Of a stretch of 64,000 bases of DNA, positions 20,049 through 29,225 are shown piece after piece (the stretch's first letter is position 1; each line of letters begins with the position of its first letter). The notes beneath the pieces were generated by a model. The model worked only from the letters and a program-made list of their open reading frames with translations. It ran no database searches and was not told where the DNA came from. Origin of the DNA: Streptoalloteichus tenebrarius (lineage in GTDB: Bacteria; Actinomycetota; Actinomycetes; Mycobacteriales; Pseudonocardiaceae); assembly GCF_024171885.1 (NCBI RefSeq), contig NZ_JAMTCP010000001.1, positions 366,867-430,866 on the forward strand, written 5' to 3'. The translations under genes and the position numbers were made by a program.

Positions 20049-21466
20049 CCGAGCCCACGACCGGACACACCCCGGGGGCGGACGCCCACGACAACCGCCG
20101 TCAGGTCCTGTACTGGCGGCTGCTGGCCCGGCTCTTCGACCGCGAGGAGCAGGCGGCGCTGGAGTCGGCCAGCCTCGCCGTGGTCGAGGACATCGGGCTG
20201 CCCGCCGCGCTGCTGGACCCGCAGGTCTCCCTCGACTCGATCGTGCAGCGCCACCCGGAGCTGGCCGCCGAGTTCGACGGCGTGATGGTGCCCGACGCCG
20301 ACGAGGAGCGCGACAGGGCCGCCGAGGTGCGGCGCGCGGCGCTCGTGTCGAAGCTGCTGCTCAACGTTTACGGGACCTGCCCGGGCACGGTGTACGCCGA
20401 GCAGCTTGCCCGGTGGCAGGCCGACGCCGGATGGCTGGAGCGCGCGCTGGGGTGCAGGCCCGGCGACCTGCGCGGCGGCCGCCCGGCGGCGGGCGCGCGG
20501 GGATCGGGGGGAGCGGGGGTCAGCCCGACCGGCACCGGCGGCAACACCGGGACGCCCGACCTCGGCCAGCTCATCCCGCAGATCGGGCCGGACCTCGCCG
20601 CCATCGAGGCCGACCTCGTCAAACGGATGCACCTGCGCGAGGTTCTCGCCGATCCCGCGCTCGCCTCGCGGCTGACGCCGAGCATGTCGCTGATCGAGCA
20701 ACTGTTGCGGGACAAGGACAACCTGTCCGGGGTCGCGCTGGCCAACGCCAAGGCCCTCATCCGCCGATTCGTGGACGAGGTGGCCGAGGTGCTGCGCACC
20801 CAGGTCGCCAAGGCCACGGTCGGCGAGCTGGACCGGTCGGTCCCGCCCAAGCGGGTCTTCCGCAACCTCGACCTCGATCGCACGATCTGGAAGAACCTCA
20901 CCAACTGGAGCCCCGACGAGGAGCGGCTGTACGTCGACCGCCTCTACTACCGCCACACGGCCCGCAGGACGACGCCGTCACGGCTGATCGTGGTGGTCGA
21001 CCAGTCGGGCTCGATGGTGGACTCGATGGTTAACTGCACGATCCTGGCCTCGATCTTCGCCGGGCTGCCGAAGGTGGACGTCCACCTGATCGCCTACGAC
21101 ACGCAGGCGCTCGACCTCACGCCCTGGGTGCACGACCCCTTCGAGACCCTGCTGCGCACCAACCTCGGCGGCGGCACGGACGGCAGGGTCGCCATGGCCC
21201 TGGCCCAGCCGAAGATCGCCGAGCCGCGCAACACCGTGGTCGTGTGGATCTCCGACTTCTACGAGTGGGAGAGCGAGCCGCTGTTCGAGAGCATGGCGGC
21301 CATCCACCGCTCCGGCGCGAAGTTCATCCCGGTCGGCTCGGTGACCAGCTCCGGGAGGGGCAGCGTCAACCCGTGGTTCCGGGAGCGCTTCCGCGACCTC
21401 GGCACGCCGGTGATCTCCGGCCACATCCGCAAGCTCGTCCACGAACTCAAGACCTTCCTCGCCTGA
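20045..21466 (+). CDS. VWA-domain protein (YehP/CoxE-like)
   Basis: A 473-aa protein. The N-terminal 330 residues are helical with a Gly/Pro-rich linker near residue 150-180. A von Willebrand factor A domain fills the C-terminal part with an intact metal-ion adhesion site, VVVDQSGSMVDSMVN (DxSxS near residue 320), then GGGTDG and ISDFYEW. Such VWA proteins work with MoxR-type AAA+ ATPases, usually as substrate adaptors or as the remodelled partner. It ends 13 bp before the ATPase gene and is the YehP equivalent by domain. Confidence 0.88.
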   Translation: MTEPTTGHTPGADAHDNRRQVLYWRLLARLFDREEQAALESASLAVVEDIGLPAALLDPQVSLDSIVQRHPELAAEFDGVMVPDADEERDRAAEVRRAALVSKLLLNVYGTCPGTVYAEQLARWQADAGWLERALGCRPGDLRGGRPAAGARGSGGAGVSPTGTGGNTGTPDLGQLIPQIGPDLAAIEADLVKRMHLREVLADPALASRLTPSMSLIEQLLRDKDNLSGVALANAKALIRRFVDEVAEVLRTQVAKATVGELDRSVPPKRVFRNLDLDRTIWKNLTNWSPDEERLYVDRLYYRHTARRTTPSRLIVVVDQSGSMVDSMVNCTILASIFAGLPKVDVHLIAYDTQALDLTPWVHDPFETLLRTNLGGGTDGRVAMALAQPKIAEPRNTVVVWISDFYEWESEPLFESMAAIHRSGAKFIPVGSVTSSGRGSVNPWFRERFRDLGTPVISGHIRKLVHELKTFLA

Positions 21467-21479
21467 AAGGCCCCCTGAC

Positions 21480-22592
21480 ATGTCCGACATGCTGCGCGCC
21501 CCCGCCGAGATCAAGTACGCCGAGGAGCTGGACTGGCTGGAGTCCGTCGACGACGGCCCCAAGCCGTTCGCCTGGCGGCTGTCGCCGAAGATGGTCCGCC
21601 TGTTCATCCTGGGCTCCGAGCGCGCCGACGGCCTGGACCGGGAGATCTCGCAGAAGTGGTTCGGTGACCGGAGCTTCGTCGAGCGCTCCATCGTCACGCT
21701 CGCCTCCGACCGAGGCCTGCTGCTGATCGGCGACCCCGGCACCGGCAAGAGCTGGCTGGCCGAGCTGCTGGCCGCCGCGATCTGCCGCAACTCCACGCTC
21801 GTGGTGCAGGGCACCGCCGGCACCACCGAGGACCACATCAAGTACTCGTGGAACGTCTCGATGGTGATCGCCAAGGGGCAGTCCCGCGAGTCGATGATCC
21901 CCTCGCCGATCATGACCGCGATGGAGACCGGCGCCATCGGCCGGTTCGAGGAGCTGACCCGCTCCACCAGCGACGTGCAGGACGCGCTGATCTCGATCCT
22001 GTCGGAGAAGTACATCTCCGTCCCCGAGCTGGACAGCGACAACATCGTCTTCGCCAAGCCGGGCTTCTCGATCATCGCCACCGCCAACAGCCGCGACCGG
22101 GGCGTGAACGACCTGTCCTCGGCGCTCAAGCGCCGCTTCAACTTCGTCCGCATCCCGGTGGTGACGAACAAGAAGAGCGAGGCGGAGATCGTCCGGTTCC
22201 GCACCGAGGAACTGCTGCGCCGCCACCAGATCGAACTCGACGTGCCGCCGACGCTGCTGGACGTGCTGCTCCAGAGCTTCGCCGACCTGCGCGCCTCCGC
22301 GGCCGCCGCCGGCAGCGAGGACGAGAAGCTGGAGTCCGCGCTGTCCACCGCCGAGCAGATCGGCGTGCTGGAGGACGCGATCCTGCACAGCAACTTCTTC
22401 GGTGAGCGCGCCCTGACCGCCCGCACCCTGGCCTCCTCCCTCGTCGGGTCGCTGGCCCGGCGTGCCCCGGAGGACCTGGCCATCCTCAACAAGTACCTGC
22501 ACGGCGTGGTCGAGCCGCGCGGCAAGGAGGAGGGCGGGGCCTGGCCGGAGTTCCTGGAGGGCGGCCGCGACGCGATCGCCACGCTGTCGTGA
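21480..22592 (+). CDS. MoxR-family AAA+ ATPase (YehL-like)
   Basis: A 370-aa AAA+ ATPase. Walker A is LLIGDPGTGKSWLAELL (about residue 80), a Walker B-like acidic pair occurs in GRFEELTRS, sensor 1 is IIATANSRD, and the arginine-finger region is SALKRRFNFVRIP. These features fit the YehL branch of MoxR ATPases, which remodel VWA partners. It sits between the VWA and DUF5682 genes. The downstream start overlaps its stop (GTGA), so all five products are probably made together. Confidence 0.92.
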   Translation: MSDMLRAPAEIKYAEELDWLESVDDGPKPFAWRLSPKMVRLFILGSERADGLDREISQKWFGDRSFVERSIVTLASDRGLLLIGDPGTGKSWLAELLAAAICRNSTLVVQGTAGTTEDHIKYSWNVSMVIAKGQSRESMIPSPIMTAMETGAIGRFEELTRSTSDVQDALISILSEKYISVPELDSDNIVFAKPGFSIIATANSRDRGVNDLSSALKRRFNFVRIPVVTNKKSEAEIVRFRTEELLRRHQIELDVPPTLLDVLLQSFADLRASAAAAGSEDEKLESALSTAEQIGVLEDAILHSNFFGERALTARTLASSLVGSLARRAPEDLAILNKYLHGVVEPRGKEEGGAWPEFLEGGRDAIATLS

Positions 22593-25393
22593 CCGCCATG
22601 CGCGAGGGAACTTTCGAGGCGCTGCGCGCCCAGTTGCGCGACGCCGCGGCGACCTTCGCCGACGGGCCCGACGCGCTGGAGGGCATCCTGCTCGGCATGG
22701 TCGACGACGTCGACCGCGCGCTGCGCGAGCCACTGGAGATCTTCCCGGTCTGCCACCACTCGCCGGCCTCGGCGATCGCGATGGCGCGGCGGCTGCGGGA
22801 GAAGCGGCCCAGGGTCGTGTACCTGGAGCTGTGCGAGGACATGGCCCCGCTGCTGCCCGAGCTGCGCAACTGCCGGCTCCCGGTGGCGGTGCAGGCCTTC
22901 GCCAGCGAGGTCGAGGGCTTCCCGGCCGACTGGGCTCCGCTGTCGGTCGTCGCGCCGATCACCGAGGCCTCGGCCGAGTACCAGGCGATCGCCTACGCGT
23001 TGGACACCCCCGGAGTCGAGCTGGTCCTCGTCGACCGCTCCTCGGACCACGTCTTCCAGTGGTTGCCGAGGCAGGAGCCGGGCGGCGGACCGGTCGACCC
23101 GGACGCGCCGCCGGTGGAGGAGGAGGCCGCGCTGCACGGCGACGCGGTCGGCGTGGAGATCGGCGACCTGCGGCCCCGCTTCGCGGAGCTGGAGGAGCAC
23201 CTGCTGCGCCACGGCCGGGTGCGGCACTGGTCGGAGTGGTGGCACCAGTACGTCGAGCTGCCGCTCGGCGACGCCGACCACGACACCTATCGGCAGGTCA
23301 TGATCCTGATCGGCAGCCTGTTCCGGCGCCTGGCCCCCGGCGACCCGTCGCGCGTGCGCGTGGACGAGGACCGCGAACGCCACATGTGGACCAGGATGCG
23401 TCAGCACCTCGCCGCCAGCGGCGTCGACCCCGAGGACTGCCTCTACGTCTGCGGCGCGTTCCACGCCGCCAGCCGGGTCGCCGAGTTCGGCGTGCACGGC
23501 GCCGACACCTTCGAGATCAGCCCGCCCAGCGGGAGCCGGTGGCAGCACGGCCTGATCCCGTCCAGCCACGCGGCGATCGAGGCGCAGTTCGGCCTCGCCG
23601 CGGGCTCGGTGTCCATCGCGGCGACCGAGTGGGCCAAGAACCTCAGGCGCACGGGCGTGCGCCCGTTCCGCCTGGCCGGGCAGGCGGGCGCGAAGAAGGG
23701 CGGCACGTCGAAGAAGGCCCTGGCACCGGCCCGTGCCGCCTCGACGGCCGCGCCGCCGGACAGGCTCTCCGGCTTCCTGCGGCGACCACCCGTCCTCGAC
23801 GCCCTCGACGAGGCGGAACTGCTCGGCTGGTCGGTGGAGATCGTGCGCGCCGCGCGCCGCAACGGCTACCTGGCCTCCACCGCCGACGCCATCGCCGTGT
23901 TCGAGACGTCGATCCTGCTGGCCGGGATGCGGGACCGGGCCAAGCCCACGCCGTACGACTTCCAGGACGCGGCGGTCACCTGCATCGAGAAGGACACGGT
24001 GCCGGGCCGGCGGGACGTGCGCCGCCTCGTGGAGATCATGATGGGCGGCGACCGCGTCGGCCAGGTCGGCTACGACGCGCTGCCGCCCCTGGCCCGCGAC
24101 GTGCACGACCGGCTCGCGCCGCTGAACCTGAAACTCCAGCAGCGCGGCGTGCAGCGGGCGCTGTTGGACATCGCGTCGCGGCCCGAACTGGAGCGGTGCT
24201 CCGACGTGCTGTGGATGCTGCGCTACCTGATGCCCCACGGCGCGGCGCGGCCGATCATGGGGGAGCGGCGGCTCGGCGAGCGGTCCATCCAGGAGTCGTG
24301 GGACCTGGCGCTGGGCACCCACCAGCGGGCGCTCATCGAGCTGGGCTACGAGGGCGTCAGCATCGAGCAGGTGCTGGAACAGCGCCTGCGCCGCACCGCC
24401 TACGACCCGCACGCCACCACGGCAGCCGTCCTGGGTGCGGTGGAGGACGCGATCCTGTACCTGCGCAGCCGCCGGCTCGCCGACGAGTTGGGCACGCGGG
24501 CGTTGGAGGTCCTGGCGACCGAACGCAGCGTGGACGGCGCGCCGGAGGTGCTGCGCAGGGTGCGGCGGTTGCTGGCGTACTACCGCACCAACGAGCCGGT
24601 GCTGCCGGCGTGGGTCGAGTCCTTCGTCAAGACCGGCTACGCGCACTACTGCACCCTGCTGCCGACGGCGTTCACCGACGAGGACGCGTCGGTCCATCAG
24701 GTGGCGGCGATGCTGGGCTTCCTGTTCAGCATGGAGAGCCTGGCGCTGTCGCTGGGCTGTGACCGGCACCAGCTCGAACTGGCCGTCGCGCAGTCGCATC
24801 CGGAGGAGCCGTCGAAGGTGGCGCTGCTGTGGGCGGCGCAGACGCACCTCGGCCGCCTGTCCCGTGCGGACCTGCGGAAGCGGTGTGACGACCTGTTGGG
24901 CAACCCGCTGGTGCTGCCCGCCTATCCGAGCTACCTCAGCGGGTTCCTGCACGCGCTGGAGCCGGTGCCGGGGCTGACGGACTTCGTCGTGGAGGCGGTG
25001 TCGAACGCGTTCGCCCGCCTGCCCGACCCGGTGCTGCTGCCGTGGTTGACGACGCTGATCAGCACGTTGCGGGCTGGTGGCAGCGAGCTGGCTCCGCTGT
25101 TGATCCGTGAGGCCGGGCGGATTTTCCCCGGTCGGCTCGCGGCGTTGGACGCGTGGGTGCCGCCGTGGCGGGCCGCCCGGCCGGAGCCGGCGGCCGCGCG
25201 TCAGGCGCGGCGGGCGAGCGGCGGTGGTGGCAGTGCGCTGCTCGCGGCCCACCCCGAGACCTGCGACGCGGTCGCGCGTCTGCTGGGCTGCGACGGCGCC
25301 TGGGAGACGCCGGCCGACGGCCCTCAGGGTGTGGCGTTGCTCAGCCGCCACCCGGACACGGCGGTGGCGCTGGAGGGGTTGCTGGCTCGATGA
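22589..25393 (+). CDS. DUF5682 family protein of the SWIM/VWA/MoxR system
   Basis: A 934-aa cytoplasmic protein. The GTG at 22589 overlaps the ATPase stop; ATG 22598 is the alternative. The N-terminal region has the conserved EIFPVCHHSPASAIAM followed by YLELCEDM and a conserved-looking YVCGAFHAASR, which suggests an enzyme-like fold. The rest is helical and repeat-like, ending near 25393 with an Ala/Arg-rich region. Members accompany MoxR, VWA and SWIM genes in many actinobacteria. The position resembles E. coli yehM. Biochemical role unknown; a client, effector or scaffold of the AAA+ machine is likely. Confidence 0.85.
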   Translation: MTAMREGTFEALRAQLRDAAATFADGPDALEGILLGMVDDVDRALREPLEIFPVCHHSPASAIAMARRLREKRPRVVYLELCEDMAPLLPELRNCRLPVAVQAFASEVEGFPADWAPLSVVAPITEASAEYQAIAYALDTPGVELVLVDRSSDHVFQWLPRQEPGGGPVDPDAPPVEEEAALHGDAVGVEIGDLRPRFAELEEHLLRHGRVRHWSEWWHQYVELPLGDADHDTYRQVMILIGSLFRRLAPGDPSRVRVDEDRERHMWTRMRQHLAASGVDPEDCLYVCGAFHAASRVAEFGVHGADTFEISPPSGSRWQHGLIPSSHAAIEAQFGLAAGSVSIAATEWAKNLRRTGVRPFRLAGQAGAKKGGTSKKALAPARAASTAAPPDRLSGFLRRPPVLDALDEAELLGWSVEIVRAARRNGYLASTADAIAVFETSILLAGMRDRAKPTPYDFQDAAVTCIEKDTVPGRRDVRRLVEIMMGGDRVGQVGYDALPPLARDVHDRLAPLNLKLQQRGVQRALLDIASRPELERCSDVLWMLRYLMPHGAARPIMGERRLGERSIQESWDLALGTHQRALIELGYEGVSIEQVLEQRLRRTAYDPHATTAAVLGAVEDAILYLRSRRLADELGTRALEVLATERSVDGAPEVLRRVRRLLAYYRTNEPVLPAWVESFVKTGYAHYCTLLPTAFTDEDASVHQVAAMLGFLFSMESLALSLGCDRHQLELAVAQSHPEEPSKVALLWAAQTHLGRLSRADLRKRCDDLLGNPLVLPAYPSYLSGFLHALEPVPGLTDFVVEAVSNAFARLPDPVLLPWLTTLISTLRAGGSELAPLLIREAGRIFPGRLAALDAWVPPWRAARPEPAAARQARRASGGGGSALLAAHPETCDAVARLLGCDGAWETPADGPQGVALLSRHPDTAVALEGLLAR

Positions 25394-25435
25394 CCGGTGG
25401 CCGGAGCGGCACCACCGCCACCGCCAGCGACTGAG

Positions 25436-25481
25436 GGGCGCAGCAGGTCCGCCGCCTTCGTGCGGCGGACCTGCTGCGCCC
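25436..25481. terminator. 20-bp perfect hairpin between convergent genes
   Basis: A fully paired 20-bp stem (25436-25455 with 25462-25481) and a 6-base loop CTTCGT separate the end of the DUF5682 gene from the convergent carboxypeptidase gene. It probably terminates transcription from both sides. Confidence 0.75.
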
Positions 25482-25511
25482 TCGCCTCCTCCACGTTCCG
25501 TGTGCTGTGGC

Positions 25512-26192
25512 TCAGCTCCCGGTGGCGCTGGGTAGCAACGCCGGGCATCCGGCCGTCGCGTAGTTCGGGTCGTACTCGAAGTGCCACACCTCGTTCTGGT
25601 AGCGGCGGCACCAGCCCAGCGCGCCCCCGTTGCGTTCGACCCATGCCGCCGAGTCGGGTGGTTGCACGTCCACCGCGATTCCCTTGACGTGCATGGACTT
25701 CTCCGGCGGCAGAACGTACTTCGCCGCCAGCTCCCGGGTACCGAAGCGCCGCACGGCGTCGTCGAACTCGTGCTGCTGCTGGCTCACGCTGCGTTTGCCG
25801 TCCTGCACGCACAGCCGGACGCCGTTCTCCTCGGCCCTGGCCCGCAACCGGTCCCAGGCGTTCCGCACGTCCGGGCGCAGGTCCTCTGGCTGCTCGTCGA
25901 CGTACCGCTTGTCGACCGGGCACACCGGCCCGGTCTCCGGACCCGGGATCTCCTCCAGGATCGCCCCCGGCCGCCCGGGGAGCCGGTCGTAGGCGAACGT
26001 CGCCCGCCCGGTCACGCCCAGTGTCGCCACGACGGCCTCCGCGAGCACCAGAGGCAGGAGCCCGGCGAGGAGCAGGCGCCTGCGTCCGGGCCTTGGCCTG
26101 TTCTCGGGCTCGGCTGTCGCGGGTGTCGCCGGTGTTTCCTCGGAGTCGCCCTCCGGAACCGCGCGCTTGCCGTTGTCGGTGTCCTCGGACAC
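25512..26192 (-). CDS. D-alanyl-D-alanine carboxypeptidase, VanY/M15 family, membrane-anchored
   Basis: A 226-aa protein. I prefer GTG 26192, which has GGGGG seven bases upstream, over TTG 26198. A cytoplasmic acidic tail precedes one membrane segment (RRLLLAGLLPLVLAEAVVATLG). The extracellular domain carries the M15 zinc site: SMHVKGIAVDV (His and Asp ligands) and EVWHFEYD (catalytic Glu and His). It should trim D-Ala from peptidoglycan stems. Convergent with DUF5682 and just downstream of the two beta-lactamase genes, it fits a cell-wall/beta-lactam response block. Confidence 0.88.
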   Translation of the reverse strand: MSEDTDNGKRAVPEGDSEETPATPATAEPENRPRPGRRRLLLAGLLPLVLAEAVVATLGVTGRATFAYDRLPGRPGAILEEIPGPETGPVCPVDKRYVDEQPEDLRPDVRNAWDRLRARAEENGVRLCVQDGKRSVSQQQHEFDDAVRRFGTRELAAKYVLPPEKSMHVKGIAVDVQPPDSAAWVERNGGALGWCRRYQNEVWHFEYDPNYATAGCPALLPSATGS

Positions 26193-26275
26193 GGTCAAAC
26201 CCCCAGTTGTTTCCTGTCCGACACGTGACTCGTCCCGTCAGGGGGAAGGACGTTCGTGCCAGAGGCGAGATGCGC

Positions 26276-27190
26276 TCAGGTGAGCGTGGCCACCACGTAC
26301 TGGGCGGCCTCGGCGATGACGGCCTGATCGTAGGGCGCGTCCCTGGCGTTCTTGCTGGACATGATCGCGATCACCAGCGGCGCGGCCGACGGGGGCCAGA
26401 CGGCGGCGAAGTCGTTGAGGGTGCCGTAGTCCCCGGTCCCGGTCTTGTCGGCCACCTTCCACCCCTGCGGCACCCCGGCCCGGATGCGTTGGGCGCCGGT
26501 GACGTTGCGTTCCAGCAGGTCACGCAGGAAGTCGCGCTTGTCGGCCGGCAGGGCGTCGCCCAGCACGATCTTCTGGAAGTCCGTGCCGAACGCCCGGGGC
26601 GAGGTCGTGTCGCGGGGGTCGCCCGGCGTGGCTTCCACGATCGCCGGTTCGATCCGGTCCATGCGGGTGACCGTGTCGCCGAGTTCGCGCGCGTACGCGG
26701 TCAGTTGGTCTGGTCCGCCCAGGTCGCGCAGCAGGAGGTTGCCGGCCGTGCCGTCGCTGTAGCGGACCGCGGCGTCGCAGATCTGGCGGATCGTCATCCC
26801 CGTTTCCACGTGCTGCCGCGTGATGGCGGAACTCTTCATCAGATCGTCCGTGCCGTACCGGACCATGGTGTCCAGATGCGACAGCGGGTTGCGGTGCAGG
26901 ACCGCCGCGGCCGCCAGCGCCTTGAACGTCGAGCAGAAGGCGAAGCGTTCGTCCGCGCGGTGGGCGATCGTGGCGCCCGTCCCGGTGGCCACGGCGTACA
27001 CCCCGAGGCGTGCGTCGAACTTCCGTTCCAACTCGAACAGATGATCGTGGTGATCAGCGGTGGTCGTGGTGGGGGACGGGGACGAGGGCGGGAGGCCCTT
27101 GTCGTCGCGCTGCGCGCACCCCGCCAACGGCAGGAGCGCGGCCATGCCCAGGAGCGCGCGGCGGGAGAGAGGCCGTTTCGTCGGTGTCAT
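26276..27190 (-). CDS. Divergent class A beta-lactamase-like lipoprotein
   Basis: A 304-aa protein from ATG 27190 with a twin-arginine motif and lipobox (PLSRRALLGMAALLPLAGC). The active-site serine motif is CSTFKAL (SxxK) and KTG is in ADKTGTGDYG. Two other hallmarks are changed: SDN is SDG (YSDGTAGNLLL), and the omega loop reads RIEPAIVEATPGD, keeping the E166 equivalent but replacing N170 with Val. Both asparagines normally position substrate or the deacylating water. It may therefore be a slow lactamase, a penicillin sensor or a trap. It lies 20 bp downstream of the canonical enzyme and probably arose by tandem duplication. Confidence 0.88.
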   Translation of the reverse strand: MTPTKRPLSRRALLGMAALLPLAGCAQRDDKGLPPSSPSPTTTTADHHDHLFELERKFDARLGVYAVATGTGATIAHRADERFAFCSTFKALAAAAVLHRNPLSHLDTMVRYGTDDLMKSSAITRQHVETGMTIRQICDAAVRYSDGTAGNLLLRDLGGPDQLTAYARELGDTVTRMDRIEPAIVEATPGDPRDTTSPRAFGTDFQKIVLGDALPADKRDFLRDLLERNVTGAQRIRAGVPQGWKVADKTGTGDYGTLNDFAAVWPPSAAPLVIAIMSSKNARDAPYDQAVIAEAAQYVVATLT

Positions 27191-27210
27191 GGATTGGCCT
27201 GGCTCTCGTC

Positions 27211-28134
27211 TCATGCGCCCGGTGCGAGGGTGCGGGCGAGCAGGCGGGCGGTGTCGGCGATCAGCTCGTTGTCCATCGGCGCCTTCTGGTCGAACTTGGT
27301 CGACAGCACGGCCAGGACGATCGGCGTGCCGTCGGGAGTCCACGCGATGCCCACGTCGTTGACGGTGCCGTAGTCGCCGGCGCCGGTCTTGTCACCGAGT
27401 GCCCAGTTGGCGGGCAGGCCCGCGCGGAACCGCTTGGTGCTCGTGGTGTTCGCCTTCAGCCACGCGGTGAGCTGATCGCGGTCCCGGCGGTTGAGCGCGT
27501 CGCCGAGGACCAACTGGCGGTAGTCGTGGCCGATCGCCCTCGGGGTCGTGGTGTCGCGGGGGTCGCCGGGGATCGCGGTGTTCAGCTCGGTCTCCCACCG
27601 GTCGAGGCGGGTGTGGTGGTCGCCGAGCGAGCGGCAGAACCGGGTGATGCCGGCGGGGCCGCCGATCTGGCGGAGCAGCAGGTTTCCCGCGGTGTTGTCG
27701 CTGTGGCAGATCGCGGCCCAGCACAGCTCGCGGATGCGCATTCCCTCGGCGACGTGATCCTTGGTGATGGTGGAGTTGTCCACGACGTCGTCGCTGGTGT
27801 AGCGGATCAACCGGTCGAGGAACTCCCCGTCGCGGTCGAGGTCGCGCAGGATCGCGGCGGCCGCGAGCGTTTTGAACGTCGAGCACATCGGGAACCGTTC
27901 GTGCGCGCGGTAGGCCACGGTCGCTCCGGTGCGGACGTTGGTCGCGTAGACGCCGAGCCGGGCGTTGTGCTGGCGCTCCAGCTCGCGCAGCTCGTCGCAG
28001 GCTCTCCGGCTCGGATCAGGCGCGGCGATCGCGGGGCTTCCGGCGAGGTAGCCGGTCGCCAGGAGGCCGGCCGCGGACGCGGCGAGTCCGGCGCGCAACG
28101 CGGCACGACGGGAAAGGGGACCGTGCGAAGACAT
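27211..28134 (-). CDS. blaL: Class A beta-lactamase, canonical, Tat-exported
   Basis: A 307-aa enzyme with a twin-arginine signal (PLSRRAALRAGLAASAAG) and A-x-A-type cleavage near GSPAIAAPD. All class A motifs are intact: CSTFK (S70/K73), SDN in CHSDNTAGNLLL, WETELN with E166 and N170, and GDKTGAGDYG. It should hydrolyse penicillins outside the cell. It is divergently transcribed from a LysR gene followed by a BlaB-like gene, the arrangement described for the inducible blaL-blaA-blaB locus of Streptomyces cacaoi, so induction by beta-lactams is likely. Confidence 0.94.
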   Translation of the reverse strand: MSSHGPLSRRAALRAGLAASAAGLLATGYLAGSPAIAAPDPSRRACDELRELERQHNARLGVYATNVRTGATVAYRAHERFPMCSTFKTLAAAAILRDLDRDGEFLDRLIRYTSDDVVDNSTITKDHVAEGMRIRELCWAAICHSDNTAGNLLLRQIGGPAGITRFCRSLGDHHTRLDRWETELNTAIPGDPRDTTTPRAIGHDYRQLVLGDALNRRDRDQLTAWLKANTTSTKRFRAGLPANWALGDKTGAGDYGTVNDVGIAWTPDGTPIVLAVLSTKFDQKAPMDNELIADTARLLARTLAPGA

Positions 28135-28194
28135 CGGTTCTCCGTTCGCAAATCCGTGAACACGTCGAAAAGCTCACGTCGAGCTAATCAACGG

Positions 28195-28256
28195 CTCCCG
28201 TCCCATGTCCAAGAGATATGTTTGAACGTCTTATACACTTTTGATATACATGCGCG
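28195..28256. promoter_or_regulatory. Divergent blaL-blaA promoter/operator region
   Basis: An AT-rich island in very GC-rich DNA, with TATAC repeated at 28232-28236 and 28245-28249 (TTATACACTTTTGATATACA). The second copy resembles a -10 element just before the LysR start at 28257, suggesting a leaderless or nearly leaderless message. The T-rich dyad-like sequence is where a LysR T-N11-A site would be expected. Confidence 0.5.
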
Positions 28257-29225
28257 GTGGACCTGCTCGCGCACCTGGAGGCGTACGTCGCCGTCGCCGA
28301 GGAAGGCAGCTTCTCCCGGGCCGCCGACCTGCTCTACGTCGCGCAACCGGTGCTCAGCCGACGGATCAAGAACCTGGAGCGGCACCTCGGCGGCGAGCTG
28401 TTCGACCGCTCCCGGCGGCAGGTCACCAGCACCGACCTCGGCGTCCTGCTGCTCCCGCACGCCAAGGACGTGCTGAGCCGGGTCGACCACCTGCGTCAGG
28501 TGGCCCGCGCGGCGCTGGCGTCGGCGGCGCACGCGCTGGGCGTCCCACCGGACTGCGACCCGGCCGCGCTGGCCCGCGTGATCCGCGCCGGCGCGGAGCG
28601 GGGCGTGACGATCGGCGTGCGCGAGCTGCCCGCCGAGGACCGGGCGAGCGGTCTCGCGGACGGCTCACTGGTGTTCGCGTTGCTGCGGGTGGCGCCGGAG
28701 ACGGCGACCCACCGGGTGCCGCTCGGCCTGGCGTCGGCCGCGCCCCTGACCGTCGGGCGTCGCTCCGTGCACCTGGAGAGCCTGCGGCCCCGGCGCGGAG
28801 GCGGGACGGGAACCCCACCGACGATCCTCGTCACCGCCGAGGACGAGACCGGCTTCGCCGCGGAACGGTTCCGCAAGGCCGCCGCGCGCGCCGGCCTGTC
28901 CGAGGGGCGCGTCCGCGCGGTGGCCACCGCCGCCACGGCGGCAGCCGAAACGCTCGCGGGCCACGCCGTGCTGCTGTGCCCCGAGCCGTTCGCGCGTCGC
29001 CACGGCCTGGAGTGGTCACCGCTGGCGGACTCCACACTGCACCGCGGATACGAGCTGGCGGCGACCACCCGCCGCGTCGGTCACGGCGTTGACCTCGTGC
29101 TCGACTGGATGGAACCGATGCTCGCCGAGGCGATCGGCGCCGTCGACGACCCCTCCCCGAAGTCCACCGGGGCGGACGGCGGCGCGCGGCCCGACTCCGA
29201 CTCCCGAGTGGAGGGACGCGGATGA
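28257..29225 (+). CDS. blaA: LysR-family regulator of beta-lactamase (BlaA-like)
   Basis: A 322-aa regulator. The N-terminal winged helix-turn-helix is clear: LLAHLEAYVAVAEEGSFSRAADLLYVAQPVLSRRI, then LERHLGGELFDRSRRQV. An effector-binding domain follows. GTG 28257 is the first start after the AT-rich promoter. It is divergent from blaL and overlaps the BlaB-like gene by ATGA, matching the S. cacaoi blaA-blaB arrangement in which both products are needed for blaL induction. Role here is inferred from this synteny. Confidence 0.88.
   Translation: MDLLAHLEAYVAVAEEGSFSRAADLLYVAQPVLSRRIKNLERHLGGELFDRSRRQVTSTDLGVLLLPHAKDVLSRVDHLRQVARAALASAAHALGVPPDCDPAALARVIRAGAERGVTIGVRELPAEDRASGLADGSLVFALLRVAPETATHRVPLGLASAAPLTVGRRSVHLESLRPRRGGGTGTPPTILVTAEDETGFAAERFRKAAARAGLSEGRVRAVATAATAAAETLAGHAVLLCPEPFARRHGLEWSPLADSTLHRGYELAATTRRVGHGVDLVLDWMEPMLAEAIGAVDDPSPKSTGADGGARPDSDSRVEGRG

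Noticed and set aside
20978..25351. 1,457-codon minus-strand open frame
   Set aside because: It lies antisense to the VWA, MoxR and DUF5682 genes, and its product is Gln/Arg/His/Val-rich without domains. It is a by-product of strong GC bias in the real genes.
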